This document shows, piece by piece, positions 10,993 through 24,100 of a stretch of 64,000 nt of DNA. Position 1 is the first letter of the stretch; each line of letters opens with the position of its first letter. Source of the DNA: Coriolopsis trogii (lineage: Eukaryota; Basidiomycota; Agaricomycetes; Polyporales; Polyporaceae); assembly GCA_020543525.1 (NCBI GenBank), contig JAHYIO010000007.1:682001-746000 (forward strand), given 5' to 3'. The translations under genes and the position numbers were made by a program. The notes under the pieces are model-generated. The model was not told the origin of the DNA. It ran no database searches and was given only the letters and a program-made list of their open reading frames with translations.

Positions 10993-12024
10993 ATGGCCGG
11001 CCGCGCCCTTACTCTCCTTTTCGCCCTGCTTCCGGCTGCAGCATCAGCGTATTCAAACACGCATCCTGTTCTCGCCTGGTCATCGCACAAGTATGTCCTG
11101 CTGCCTCCTCTGCTGCCTCCACACAACTAAACCAGTCTACCACAGTTCCAAGGCCCTGTCAGCAGCTGGTGTCTCTGAGGCAGCGAAGACAGGTTCACAT
11201 GCGATTGCGGAGGCTCTGTATACCCACGACGATATCTGCGAGCATGACGCGGTCATTGTGATTGACCACATGGGGGTAAGCACCATTACCTTTTACCCTG
11301 TCACCCCTGCGCATGTAGTGACTGCTCCGTAGCTGCATGCCTCGGACCTGCGTGCCCTTTCTCCCTCTTGCCATGTTGCTAAGTCGCTCTCGAACGCCCC
11401 TTCCGCCTTGCGGCTGCCTTACGTCGAGGCTGACGGCAGGTCCGCGAACCCATTCGTTGACATGGCGGGGGTGTTATCGAAGCGTTGTGGATCGCGCACA
11501 GTGAGCCATGGCCCAGACCTCGGTGACCTCGACATCAACGTGGGGGAGGGCAAGCACGTCGTCTCTATCTCGCTTCCGCCTTTGGACCACGGGGAAGCAG
11601 GTGCATCGAGGAAGAGTAGCATGGCCAGCCACGGTGAGTAGGCGGTATCCGAAATCAAGAGGACATCCCCTTATTCACTGCTCCAATTCCAGAGTCGTGG
11701 CTGTCGAGCGAGCTCGCCAAGATCGAGGCTGCATTCTCCAACTACCTGGTGATTTACTCGGGATCACCAGCGTCCCTGCTTCATGCACGCCAGTCCGAGA
11801 CGAGCTCCACCACGTTTGACTCGAAGACGAAAGCGAGCCCAAGTGGAGGCATCTTGAAGCATTACCAGCTGTTGACTCCGGGCCTTATCCTCGTACTCCT
11901 TGTTGCTCTCTTCATCCTTGTTCCCATCATCTTCCTCGGTGTCTCCGCGCTGTCCAGCATTCAATCTCCACTCACGAACGACATTCCGAGAGGGTTCAGT
12001 GCGGAGGAGAAGAAGAACCAGTAA
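10993..12024 (+). CDS. BIG1/VOA1-like V-ATPase assembly protein (Ac45-type)
   Basis: Predicted 286 residues. Exons: 10993-11090, 11146-11275, 11333-11633, 11693-12024. The start follows ATC ATG and opens a signal peptide rich in Leu and Ala, cleaved near residue 19. A lumenal domain follows. Near the C-terminus is one membrane helix in the context YQLLTPG ... FLGVSALSSIQ, which matches the Ac45/VOA1 transmembrane signature. A short charged cytosolic tail ends the protein. Members act in the ER on V-ATPase V0 assembly, and Big1 mutants lose cell-wall beta-1,6-glucan. The lumenal domain evolves fast, so choosing between BIG1 and VOA1 orthology needs a phylogeny. Confidence 0.72.
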
Positions 12025-12694
12025 AGGGACAGACACTGACGTGTATGGACTTTGTTCTATCATATTACATTCGTACTGCGATTGCTCTCGTATAGCCAGC
12101 CGTGTTGAAGCCGCATACAAAACGCCGTGCACAGGTGGCGTCTGTCCGAGGATGTCGTGCATCACAACGTCATTGACAGGACTCATCATCTCCGACAGGG
12201 TGAGACATCCGCAATATTTGCTGTGGGCTCCGTTCATTGCAGGGCGTTTGCGGAGCTGCCAGATAAAGCCATCCACGCATACCAGGACCACAGTGAGTGT
12301 TCCGTGCACGAGCTGCGCTTTAGCTTAGCTTGTCAAGGTGTCACCGGAAGTTTCATTGGAGATGGTCATCTGGCCCATTCAACGCCACGAATCGTTCGTG
12401 TCTCAACGGTTGGTGGCCCAAGAGAAGTACCTGGAAGAGACACTACGGCCAGGTAATCGTGTGGCGAACTGTCGTACCATTACTTGGGGAAAAGTGGAAG
12501 CTCCCTCCGTGCGACATGCCTGCGTATGCGGCGAAGGTTCGCACTGCGTTCTCCGTGTTCGTGACTCGAGGAGGTGGTCCTCATTCGCGATGCATTGTTA
12601 ATGATTTCTGCACCTCGCGGCACTGAACCGTCTTACTGGTGGAAGAGGTATAAAAGTTTGCTTGTGTGATGTTTGCAAACCACTACCCATCATC
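12025..12694. other. Intergenic region, promoter of the EF-hand gene
   Basis: No coding signal is convincing. Several open frames on both strands overlap one another and show no domain. The right end carries a TATA box for the next gene. Confidence 0.5.
12649..12656 (+). promoter_or_regulatory. TATA box of the EF-hand gene
   Basis: TATAAAAG, 39 bases before the chosen start at 12695. This implies a very short leader, or use of the first Met at 12662. Confidence 0.5.
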
Positions 12695-15600
12695 ATGTTC
12701 ATGTTCAACCCATTTTCCCCGTCCGCCCCCGAACCCACTGGCAGTGGCAACATTCTCGATATCCTCAGTGAGTTCATGACCAGTTCGCTATCGGACCTCT
12801 GCCTCATGAACACCCGTACAGAGGGACTTGAAAGCCTTGCAGAGAATGAGCTCCAGAGCATGTCCGATCATGTCCGCGAAATGACGCGTATGTCCAGTCC
12901 TTTCTCCTCGGAGAGTACCACTTGACGGGACAACAGATATTCTTGAACCTGACAAAGTCTCTGAGGTCGCCCACATGGTGGTCGATGGTGTCGACCACAT
13001 CCTCAAGTATGTGGACACCATAGCGCAGCTGCATCCCATCGCAGAAGTAGGCCGTTTTATCAACTCTGCACTAAGCGTAGTCTGATATTCGTGATTGTCC
13101 TCGTAGGTCGTGGTCAAGGCAGTGCATGTGAGCAATAAGTGAATGTTGCCTCTCCAGATATTGACACTTAGTTCCAGAAAGTCGTCTATTTGGAGAAAAC
13201 ACGACGCGAGAACCATGCGCAGATCGCGCAGGTGCATGGTACTATGGTATGATCAGAATGTCGGACCCAAGGATTTTCCATTCATTGTCTCGTAGGTCAC
13301 TGCAGTATATCACCTCAAGGTCTTGATACCCCTCACGCATGCTGAGGACCAGTTGAAAGTCCCTTTGGAACAATTATTTCAACGGATGGCGCATACTATC
13401 AAGGAATTTGGTATGTGATATATTTTGAGCAGTGTTTGAAGACGTCAGGCACTCACGTGTTCAATTTCCAGGTCATTTTGTCGAGTACGTGGCGAGACAC
13501 TGAGTATATATTCACCGGAGGCTTATGCGCCAACAGTGTTTATCACAAGTACTGGCAGAAGATATGTATGTACACTCAACAACTGATACTGTCAAATTAA
13601 ACCGGCGCGCGTACTGACAGGGAGACTCGCCAGTCAAAGTCCTACTGGCCACTCATCACAAGCAGAAGCTTGACGATTTGAACGGACGATTTGACCAATA
13701 CAGAGCAGAACTGGACAGGGTCGTCAACACGCGCTCTACTGCCACGATCTTGCGGCAACTCGATCTCGTCGTCGGGAACACCGAGCATATCATCCAGCGT
13801 CTCCCCTTGTTGGACCCGGAGCTGACTGCCGCGCAAGATTTCGTACAAAGCAAAGGGGGCGCTGCTGCAGTCATCAATGTGAGTCTCCTCCTTTTGCTCC
13901 TTCCGGCCGCTTGTAATCCACCTGCAGAACGATGAGCTACTTCAAGAACTCGCAGATATGCTGGACGAACGGGTTACTGATACCATGAAGGCGACTCTCA
14001 ACGAAAGCTTTGAGGAACTGTTGCAGAAGAACGCGTAAGGCTCATTCAGTTGGTAGTTACGTTATACTGAGACTCATGCCCTTTGACCGTAGCGAACGCT
14101 ACGAGATGAAGCTACAGAGTGTTGAGAACAACGTGCTCACCGCAATGCACACTTCACATGCGGAATTGTATCGTACTGTATGTCTACATGGTGCTCTGTC
14201 TCTGGCGTATACAGTCGATGATGGTGGACTTAGTTGACAGATGGACCGCACGATTTGATCGAGGATGAGGATATCAAGACCATTTGGAAAGGTGTAATCC
14301 CACTTGTTTCCAGATGTGTTGCGTCTCTAACCTCCTGGCAGAGAACGTGAGCAAGCTCAGCTTGATCGATCACTTGAGTCGCGTGGATCAGCGATTAACC
14401 CTTATGCCTTGGCTGACACAGAGTTGGAAGTCGGCGGTGAAGTGTCGATTACTGGTGGAAGGTAACATTTTGCTTGCACTCTTGAAGCCAAGTTGGCAGA
14501 ACATTGACATATGACGACGACAGCCATGCATGCCCACTACCAACAGAAGTTTACCGAACATAGGGTCACAACCAAGCTGCATCATCAGGACGCGTGGACT
14601 GTGGAATTCTTTTCTCGAATGATGTGTAAGTGACAGTCGTATGTCTCACCTATAGCGTGCCGAGACGTCTTCATCTCGCATACTCTATAGACCATTCAGC
14701 CATCGGAGATATTGTAGACGAGGATGGCAGTGGATACATCACAGCAGCAGAGATGAATGCATTCTGCAGTGACCAAGGCCGTCGTCCGCGACACTGGTCT
14801 GTACCTCAGTGGTTCGCGTTGTAAGTCGGTGCTATTCCATTCTGCACAATACCTGATCCAACTATACCGCCAGCTGCGCCTCCGGCTGGTATAACAACAA
14901 TACATGGTACGACATCTTGTACATTCCGCTATGATTGCTACTGACACGTTGCAGGTACTATCGCAACATACAAACAATGATGAGGGAAATCGAGCGCCAA
15001 GTGAACATGCAGGACCATGAGAAAGACGAGCACTGGAAGCATGTCAAGACCATCATCAGTTCACTCAAGCCCTTGCTCTTCGTCGAGGATATAGAAGACC
15101 TTCCGGAGACCTCCGCCTCGCATCATCTTCGTCGACTCCAAGAAGAGTATCGAACCCAGGAAGTCCGCCATATCACCTCGAATTTGCAGAGATTCTCGTT
15201 CCATCTCGAGGACAAGTCTGCTGTGCTCGCGGTGATTGGCGACACGCGCATCGAGCTGGTACGTCCCGGTTCTCGTCGCCTAATGCGACCGCGAAGACTC
15301 ACATCTGTCCCTACCTCTACCAGCACATCATGTGCATCTTCAACGCCCTTGTCACGTATTTGCATCACATTATCCAGACACGGGCCCGTCACCCGACGTC
15401 ACAGTTCCACAACATCGACGACTTCGCAGCGTCGAACATGATAGCCTTCCTCGCACTCGAATCCCGCATGCATGAGCTCATGCGCGGCTGGCGTTCTCAG
15501 GGTCGAGACGTCGAGTTGCAGCTTGCACGCTATGCAGATGGCTTATTCAGCAAGATGCAGCGTGAGGTGCGTTGTCTTCCACTATAGTTAGAATAGTTGA

Positions 15601-16088
15601 CGCCTCACGGACTCGGGTAGGCCCCGAAGCGCAAGATAGAGCTGGAGAGGCTCTGCAAGGCGCTGTTCGGAAATCGCAAGATTCCCCCGCGGTTCCGGTC
15701 TATGATCGCCTCTGCAAGCCATACTCCACATTCGGTAAGCCGCTCCCTATGTCTTTACCACATTACTACGTAGCTGCCTGAACTCGCGCTCATGAATGTG
15801 ATACAGGGCATGGAAGACCTCATGGAGAAGGTGGACAAGCTGACTGCCAAAGTCGAGGTGCTAGAACGGGACTTGAATTATCACCACCGAAGGGCATCTG
15901 TCGCACCGGTGCCAATCAATCAGCTAGATGAAGGCGAAGCGGAAGAGGGCGCAAGCGTCCAAAATAAAGACATCTTGCATGATGAGAAACCTGTGAATCC
16001 TATATCAGCTGTGAAGAGGACAGGAGACGGGAATTGGGTCAAGCGGCGCTGGCGTCGTCTCATAATCGCACTGTCTATCTTGCGATGA
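12695..16088 (+). CDS. EF-hand domain protein of a large Agaricomycete family
   Basis: About 20 short exons. Those I could place: 12695-12767, 12822-12887, 12937-13046, 13107-13127, 13172-13246, 13296-13410, 13472-13484, 13537-13565, 13634-13878, 13928-14034, 14093-14177, 14234-14291, 14342-14461, 14524-14625, then from 14691 onward to 16088. The N-terminal half is helical. A single calcium-binding loop, DEDGSGYITAAE, is coded near 14715-14750 and keeps Asp/Asp/Ser/Tyr/Glu at the ligand positions. Next comes the tryptophan-rich WSVPQWF / CASGWY segment typical of this fungal family. The C-terminus has a predicted coiled coil (MEKVDKLTAKVEVLERDL) and a basic-hydrophobic tail that could anchor it in a membrane. 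The cellular role is unknown. The 14.2-14.5 kb splicing is the weakest part. Confidence 0.75.
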
Positions 16089-16369
16089 CGGACAACCACG
16101 TCTGATCTACGTCTATGCGTCTGTATGCGATCGTAATCATGTGTTATTGGCTGCTGTATGTATGATTGGTGATCATCTCGAACATGAACGTTTGTCAGGA
16201 CAGGACCAAGTGTGAAGTCTTGCCTAGAGGGCATCGATATAGAATTCGACACATACGCCCAGAGTAAGAAGAGGTAGAGTGAGTGCGGAGGTGTCAAGTT
16301 GAATGCGGTCCAATCCAACCCTGCATCATGCCGCAACATATCATGTCACGTATTGCAAGGCCTAACTCC

Positions 16370-17619
16370 CTAGCCCTCTCTCGCCGATGAGCGCATGGTG
16401 ATCAAGACACCCTCATACACAGCCCAACCGATGGCCGAACTGAATATCTTTCTTGACATTCGCAGAGTCGAACCATCGAAGAAGCCAGCCAACCCACGTT
16501 GCTAGTAGGGGTGCATATACGCGTCAGCAGTGACGCCCTGGCCTTTCACGTATGCTACGATGACTCACCTCCCAGACCGCGCGTATAGTGCTCATTACTC
16601 CACGATACTTTATTTCCGAGCGGACCTGCATCTTCGTCTTCAGTACATCGAACGGCTGGGTGGCAAGTGTAGCCAGAGCTCCGGCAGTTGCCGCAGACAT
16701 CGAGTTCACCGCTGTTGATAGCGAGAATGGTACGCCCACAACTGTGGCGTTCGGAGCTGTGGACACCGCGGTGGCTAAACAAACATGCGTAAGTGAGTCC
16801 GAAGCGTTCAGTCAGAACGTGCGGGACGTACAAAGGCTGGACTTGATTTGCTCATAAAACACGACAAATATGCCGGCGTATGGCGCGTCGCGGAGGGAGG
16901 AGGCTATGGCTCCACGGAAGATCTCGGACGGGCCTGAGCGGATGAGTCCGCCGAACGCCTCCCCTAGAGAGCCGTACGAATAGTACGAGCTCTGCATAGG
17001 CGCATTTGAGAAGGTGGTATGCGGCATAGATACACACTGACGACGCACCTCATAACGAGCCTTTATGACAGAGACGGGGTTCAATAGAAGGCCAACGCTG
17101 ACCCGAGTAAGAGCTCCCGCAAGCAGGTTCCCTTGTGCTGTAAGCTTTGGCAGAGTCGACGTAGAGTATGAGGATTCCGGTGCCCGCAAAGGAGCAAAGT
17201 AGGGAGAGGTAGCAAGAAATCCTCGGAACTGGTTGAGTCCGGTGAAGTACAACGCGACGCCCGGCACATTTCTCAGCAAGGACGGGGCCGTTCCACGCCA
17301 TAACCCAAAGAGTCCGTCATTTCGAACAATGTCCCTCGCGGTACGGAATATGAATGTCGACTGCGGGGAGAGCGGGGAACGCGGGAACTTTTGCAGATGG
17401 TCCGGTTGTTGAATGCGGGTTTTGAGCAGGTCAACTTTCGGAACATACGTTTGAGATGTTCAAACAAGTACAAGAGCGACCTTGCTACTCACATGGTTGA
17501 AGTATTATCGTTGAGGCAAACCCGGACAGGGCACCTAGAGTGATTTCCGTTAGTAACGCGGCCGCGAGCCCAAAGCTATGTAGCGTACCTGAAAGGAGGT
17601 GCTGGCTGACATTGCTCAT
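16370..17619 (-). CDS. HEM25: Mitochondrial glycine carrier HEM25/SLC25A38
   Basis: Predicted 318 residues. Exons: 17589-17619, 17493-17534, 17049-17434, 16832-16991, 16569-16774, 16370-16501. It imports glycine across the inner mitochondrial membrane for the first step of haem synthesis. Three carrier repeats are visible, each with its Px[DE]xx[KR] signature: PFDLLKTR, PVSVIKARYE and PFDVLKTKMQ. The SLLRNVPGVALYF and SSLRDAPYAGIFV segments are characteristic of this subfamily. A 57-base intron (16992-17048) keeps the frame and has no stop, so unspliced translation would insert 19 residues. The upstream 665 bases up to the DUF2433 gene should contain its promoter. Confidence 0.88.
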
Positions 17620-18285
17620 AAATCCTGACTGTCCTCTCGGCCTTCAGCAGCACCCCTTTTCCCGCACGAAACCCAAGCAGATATACAGGCCAGAGGCGAG
17701 ACACGCAGAGGCTGAAGAGACGTGGATAGAAACAAGCGCTCGAACGGTTTGTGAGGTCAGTGTTCTGGCTTCGGTCCGGACACCCGGATGGTTGGTTGAA
17801 CCACACGGAAGTTTATCCAGATCCAGGATTGCGAGCACCAAGAAATATGGAAGAGAGACATACTGGTTCATACCAATGCAAGAAATGCTACATAAAAGGC
17901 ACAAACACACACAAGGTCAACACAGGGTATCATGCGAGGGCCATCTTCAACCGGACAACAGGAGACAGTTGGCATGCGCGAAGTCTAGCTAGTATTACCA
18001 TGTCAATGTGTCGCAAGAACGGTAAGGTAACATCGTAGTAGGATCGCGGGAGGAGAACACACCAGCAGCCTCGATCCGGCGGAGTAGACCAAATGCGAAT
18101 GGGTAGACCCGGTGTTGTAGAGGAAAAGGGGGATAGCGCCGGAAGGGTCTACGACTAGGTGATTACGTAGTATCGAAGGGGATGCATGCAAAGACAGATG
18201 GTCGACCAGAGAAATGAATATCATACCGATAGCATGTCAGAGCTATAGCTTTCAAAGGAATCCTCACTCAAACTCCGTTTTGCCT
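17620..18285. other. Intergenic region upstream of HEM25
   Basis: Two genes on the same strand flank it. It should carry the 3' end of the DUF2433 transcript and the HEM25 promoter. The open frames inside (for example 17540-17992) show no domain and I do not call them. Confidence 0.5.
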
Positions 18286-20604
18286 TCAGGGTTCTGAGGA
18301 ACGCGGACCCTCGGATGACGGCGCGTCGCCGTTCGCCCGACCTGGCGCCCCGCCACGGGGAGTGAGACCGGCAGATGCGAAACCACGAGCGGCGAAACCT
18401 CCTCGGCCGCCACGACCGCCTCGGGTGGTGAAAGAGCCTCTGTGGCCGTTTTCTCCAGCGCGTGACTCCTTATCCGTCGCCTGCTTCAACTCGGGAATGC
18501 CATCGTTCAGTTTCTGCAGGCAATATAGTCAGTGAGATAGACACATCAGAAGTCAACCAGAGGGCTTACTTCACCGTTCTTGGCCAGGCCTGCCTTCATG
18601 GCTTCCTCGTCACCAAATTCAATGTAGCACATCTTCTGATTACGACCCGCAAAGTTCGACGGGTACGTGACACGGGTGATCTGTGATTGACAGTTAAAAC
18701 CCCACCACCCGAAACATACTCAGTGAACACTTACGCCGTCCTTTGCTTCCCCGAAGAATTCCCTAACTTCCGCTTCGCTTGCAGGGTTGGGCATGCGCAT
18801 GAAAATCGTCCAAGGGTTGCGAGCGGGCCTCTTGCTCGTAGGTGTCCTCGCCCCACCGCTCTCCGTCGCGGGCGACAGCACACCATCATCCGTTCTCGGC
18901 TCCATACCTGATGCCGGAAGAGTCGAAACTTCGGGGGTGACCTTGCCCGACTTCGACGGTGGGCTGCTTAGGTCGACTTCTGGTCTCGCGCCCGGAGCTG
19001 GCGACGCGGTACCTTCCTTGCTACCAGGAGTGCCAGCACCTGCTTCACGTTCAGCACGCTCCTGCTGCTTGCGTTCCTTCTTCCTCTCCTTCTTGGCTTT
19101 CTCCCTCTCCGCCTTGTCCAGCGCAGCCTGGCCCTGGGGACCACCGTTTAGCTTGGGCGTCTCCCGGCCCGACCCTGGAGGTGGTGGTGTCGCGGGCTTC
19201 GACTTCGGTCCAGTGAGGTGTGGGGGAAGAGACTTCTCCGGAGCTACAGGTGTTGCCGCAGCACCAGTACCATTGCCCTTGGGAGTGGCAGCAGCACCCG
19301 TGTTGGGGCCCTGCGTCGGGAGGTTGGAGACGGCAGTCGTAGGAGTAGCTGAAACAGTGGAAGGTGTTGTGCGACGATAAGCATAGTTGAAGCCCTGGCT
19401 CTTCAATTCCGCGCTGACACGGCCGTCCTTAATGTCGAGGACGAGCGAACCATACGCGGCGTCGCAAAGGTTCCAGTTCCAGCAGTTCTTCCAGGCTGGG
19501 TCCTCGCCGTGTGGCTGACCGCTGGGACCAAGCTGGTTCGGCGGCGGCGGTATCCGCTCGACGACGGAGAGCGCCTTATCCAAGAGAACCCGCTGGTGGT
19601 CGTCGATGACAGCGTCCACCTGCGACTTGACACTCTCCCAGACTTTGTCAAATGCTTCCTTGCCAACGACCACCTTATGCCGCAGTCCCTCAAAGTCCGC
19701 CTGCACGCTGAATTCGTTGTATGACGACGCGTACCGGAAGTGCAGACCAGCAGAGACGGTAAGGTCCGCCTTGAGCACCAACGCGAGTTGACTCATGATC
19801 CCCTCGCGACCGGGACTTGCGTGTGTGACCAGGAGACGTGTCTCGGAAGCATCGAAGACGCGCTGAGCGGTATCGACCAGCTCACCGATCTGCAATGCAG
19901 TCGTCCACATCGTGCCTTGGCCACCCGCGATAGTTGCATTTCCGTCACCGTTGTCGAACATCTTGTGCGGCACCAGCGCGCCTCCCAAGCCAAGGAGCCG
20001 CAGCTTGACGCCGCCAATGTCCAGACAGCGCGTCGTCGCCTCGTCAAGGACGTGCAGGTTTTCGATATCATATTGGCCGGTGCGGAACTTTTCGAGCACG
20101 ATGACGTCTTCGCATGCACCCCATACCGTGTACACCGGTACCTGGAGCTTGATTTGACCCGAAAGTAGGAGAGGAAACTCGGACAGTAGTGAAATGGTGA
20201 CCGTAGAGCGAATCGCAGAAGGCGGATTCTCTGGTGCAAGAAGATGGGTCCGTTGTGCCGCTGGGATCAACGGGGAATACATGGTGAGGTGGCGTAGGGT
20301 ACGGTCATTGATTCTGTCAAGACTGGAGGCCTCTGCTGCAGCGTCAGAGACCGTGCTTACTCAGAGAGCAAGAAATCGCACCAAAGAAGCCAAAGTCTCC
20401 TGTGTGGATAATGGCAGATGCATTTGCCTCTCGCGCGAGATCGTTGAGTGCAGAAAGACGGCCACGAATGTCAGCTATGCAAAGAATCCTTCCATGGGTC
20501 GTGTCGAAGACTTTTGTCTGGGTGTTCACTTGATACGTGGGCTTCGGGTTTGGAGAGGCGGCTTGGCGAGTCGAGGTGGATGCCGGGCGAGACGTGGATT
20601 GCAT
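18286..20604 (-). CDS. DUF2433 calcineurin-phosphoesterase-like protein with RRM and RGG tail
   Basis: Predicted 719 residues. Exons: 20382-20604, 18735-20332, 18570-18680, 18286-18513. The N-terminal ~290 residues form a metallophosphoesterase-like fold: GRILCIADIRG, HTGDFGFFE, VWGACED and LLVTHASPGREG line up with the classic blocks. Several metal ligands look replaced (DIR for the usual DxH, GDFGFF for GDxxDR), so catalysis is doubtful. A long Pro/Thr/Ala linker with a Lys/Arg/Glu-rich helix follows. Then comes an RRM (NPWTIFMRMP ... KMCYIEFGDEE) and a terminal Arg-Gly-Gly stretch (RGGRGGRGG), which suggest RNA binding. The domain order matches a fungal family of unknown function. Confidence 0.82.
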
Positions 20605-21117
20605 TTTGGAGGGACAATGACGAGGAGAAGGTGGAAGTCGAGGAGTAACTTGGCCTTGAGGTGGTTCATCAAGGTCGTTGGCATGTCCAAAAGCGAATAT
20701 TTCTTGGAGTTTTGCACAGTTATGTCTGGGCTATGTCCATATACAGTGATATACCATGCGGTTAACCTTCTCGACGTCTATAAACGTCACCGACGCGGAC
20801 ATTCGAACCAGTGAAGCATGTTGTCGTCTTCCCGAGAGCGGAGAATGAGGCCGGAATGATTTATCAGAAGTGCGGTGTGCAGCGCAATGACCGACGACAA
20901 AGACGTATTCCGTGACACGGAAACGTCCGCACGGCTTCGGGCATGTAGGCGGACGAGTGCGTCCGAACCATTCTTATCGTTCGACTGCTATGTGCTAGCC
21001 ATCTGCCATCTCTCTCCGAACTCCTCGCAGCACCGACGACGCTGGAAAGGCTCCCGCAGCATCCAGATTATACGGAGCTCCCTTCTTGTCCAGCCTTCTC
21101 ATGACCGACCAACCTCC
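20605..21117. other. Divergent promoter between the DUF2433 gene and MED13
   Basis: Both start codons face outward. The MED13 reading frame stays open upstream to 20875, but that part has no conserved look, so I treat it as leader. Confidence 0.5.
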
Positions 21118-24100
21118 ATGGCCTCCAAGACACAGCAGATGCCTCAGGACAACACGGGCTCCTCTGTACTCTCGCAGAGCTCGCCGAACATATCCTCATC
21201 TTCATCTGTCCTTGCTTCCATAGTACCACTGCCTGAACACCCTCTCATCGTGTACTCGGTGTTCGCTTGCCCCTCGTCAACCGCAGACCCACTGGATCAG
21301 CTGGAAATCGCTCGGAGAGGGGTCTTGCGTCGGAATAACGGGAAATCGCTCTTGGATTCTCTCCTTCCATTTGTCCATATCTCCAAGGATGCAGCCCTGC
21401 TATATGTCTTCGCTTTTGGGTCCACAGCACGTACCTGCAGCGCTCACGGCGTGCTTTCGAGACTTGAATTCGACACTTTGACCTGTGAGTACACACAGTC
21501 TATTCCTCCTTCCTCTGGCAGGCATAATTGCTATCTGTCTACACGATTGGAAGGGAGTGGTTCAATCTTCTACACGAACTGAACCGTATGATCTGGTTCA
21601 TGAATTCTGACTATCGTGCCACAGTGAAGGAATCGTCGTCATTTACCCCTGCTGCCATCTATCCCTGTTCACCCACATGTTCTACTCAAGCTACGCCATG
21701 TTATCACTGCTTGCAGCCGGCCACTGCTGCACAAGCGCCCTCCCCTGCACAATCCCTTCCCCGGATTCCTCTGCGTTTACCCGTAACGCTTCTCCTTCAG
21801 GCTGTCCGCGACAGGCTGATAGACGACATCACGGAGGCATCCAAGCTGCATCCCAATGGACGCTCTGTGACGCGGCTCAAAGGCGGCTTCCTTTTGGGTC
21901 CTCTTCCCTTCTCTTCCGAGTGGGGTTCCGGGTGGGAGAATCACGCCCACAGCCGTCCATTAATCTTCTGCAACTTGAACATCCATATCTCGCTCTCACA
22001 GCCCTCATCCCCCGAGGCCCGACTGCTAGTTCACCCCTTCATGCAGCCGACCTATCATCTCCCACTTCGTTCGTCATTACCGCTTCCTACAGGCACTCCA
22101 GTTGTGATTCTTCCCCACGGCATCCCCGCATACTATCTCAGCACATACAGCGGTCCGTCTGCCGCATTAACGGCACAATTTGAGGATGCTCTCATTGGTC
22201 TAGGTGCCGGTGATTGGACACGGACGATTCACTCGCGCGCATCCGAAGCAACAGCCACAAGTCAAGCCTCCCCGCAGTACATTATTGTCTGGCTGGCAGT
22301 GCAGAACAAGCAAGGCGAAGACAAGGGTATGCCTGTTATATGGCCATCTACGCTATGCGTCACGTATCATGCCAATTCGCCTTCGCCACATGCGCGCTCC
22401 TCATTACCATACATCCCCGAGCTCCCCGCGCAGCTGCAGGCTTCTCCCCCTCCTCCCACATCAGCTGTACCGACTTCACTGTCTTTTGGAACAGCAACCT
22501 CTGACGCCGCTGACGTTCCGGCGAGTGCCAGCACTTCCACACCACAAGCATTCCTCCCTGGAGGAGACCGGCTTTCCTCGTCGCTCCAGCGACGCCCGAC
22601 GTTACTGCGAGCTTCACCTACAAGTGACTCACTCCGTGCATTCCGCGGCCTCTCCCTTTCCAAGAGACCATATCATCGCGACCTCAAAAGAGTCGCCTCG
22701 GAGGTTAATTGCTATGTGGACTCGGTCGTCAAGGAGCGGGAACGCGAGCGAGAGAGAATCCGGAGGGAGCGTCAAGAACAGGATATTGCTAATGCGCGAG
22801 CGAAGCTAGCGAGTGCGAACCCTCCGCCAGTGGTTGAAACGCCTGCGCCTCCCCCACCAAACTCTGAACCTCCGAATCAGGGTGGTGCTGAAACTGTAAC
22901 TATTCACGCGGAAGCCCCTACTGTCGTTCCCGTCGAAGCTTCGGAGCCAGAGTCCCATCCATCCGTCGAGTCTGATGCTCATTCGGGCGATTCTCTGTTC
23001 TCTCCGCCTGATGCTACCGTCGACCTTCCGTCCACGGAGGACGAGTCACAGAGTGTGCCGGAGAAGCCTCACGAAGAGGTTCCCGTTGCTGCTGCCGAGA
23101 CTTCCTCAATTCCCGTTCAACGCCCTGATGCGGAATCTGGGCCATCCTCGACCGGCTTTGACCCATTCAATGGTTTTGACGGTTCTTGGGGCCAACAGCC
23201 AAGTAGCTATATGGACCTGGACTACGGCATCGACTTCATGAATATTGACTCTGTCGATGGCACGCGGACTGGAGGTGCTGTCGCTGGCAGCTATGACCTA
23301 GATGATGGAATGCCATTCACAGATGACGACTTCGACTTCTTCAATGCCCCATCCACACAACAGACTTCCGCAGCGACAGTTCTTCCAACCGTCGCTAGTA
23401 TACCCATGAGTCTGACAAGCACCTCTGGTTCTGCGCCATTGGGACTTACACCCTTGGTTTCCGTGGATGGTCTTCTGTCAGGTCCCGGACCGCCCTTTGC
23501 GCATATACCTACTTCGACGCCTTCGACGGTTCAACAGTCAGACGCATTCACACCAAGGACTGGTGTTGATATGCAGGGAATCCTTGATAATGTTACACTC
23601 CCCGAGTTACTTCCTCCTTCTCCCAGTAAAACGCCCTCCTCACACTCCGCTCCGGCCACGCCATCTGTGCATCTGGAGAACGGGCACCGATCCCATAGTG
23701 GCCGTACACTGGGCTCCCTCCCTCTTGGTCCCAGTATTTTTGACCCTATCCCGTTCGCTGCGAGTCACAGAGATGCTGATGGCAAGTACGCAATTGGCAA
23801 GTTCGCCCTCCCGTCTCCTCCAGCCGAAGAAGAACGACTCGAGCCGCTCAAACACATCTTTGAGACATCCAATCTACTCCCCGGTTGGAAGTACAAGTAC
23901 AGTGCGGTGACAGACCCTCGCATCGGTGTGGTTCGCAAGCTCATCGGGGTGAAGCGCAAAAGCGTTGACCAGGGCGTAGGCTCCTTGAGGAGGATGCCGC
24001 TGTGGGACTCGTACCGTGACCCCGAGGAATGGCAGAGTTCCTCTCCTCCGCCAGACGCCATCGATTCAGAGGAGTCTGACGAGGAAGTATCGATGGAGGA

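Noticed and set aside
20780..20820. tRNA-like TTCGAA loop upstream of MED13
   Set aside because: The bases flanking the loop do not pair into a T stem, and no A-box or acceptor stem is present.
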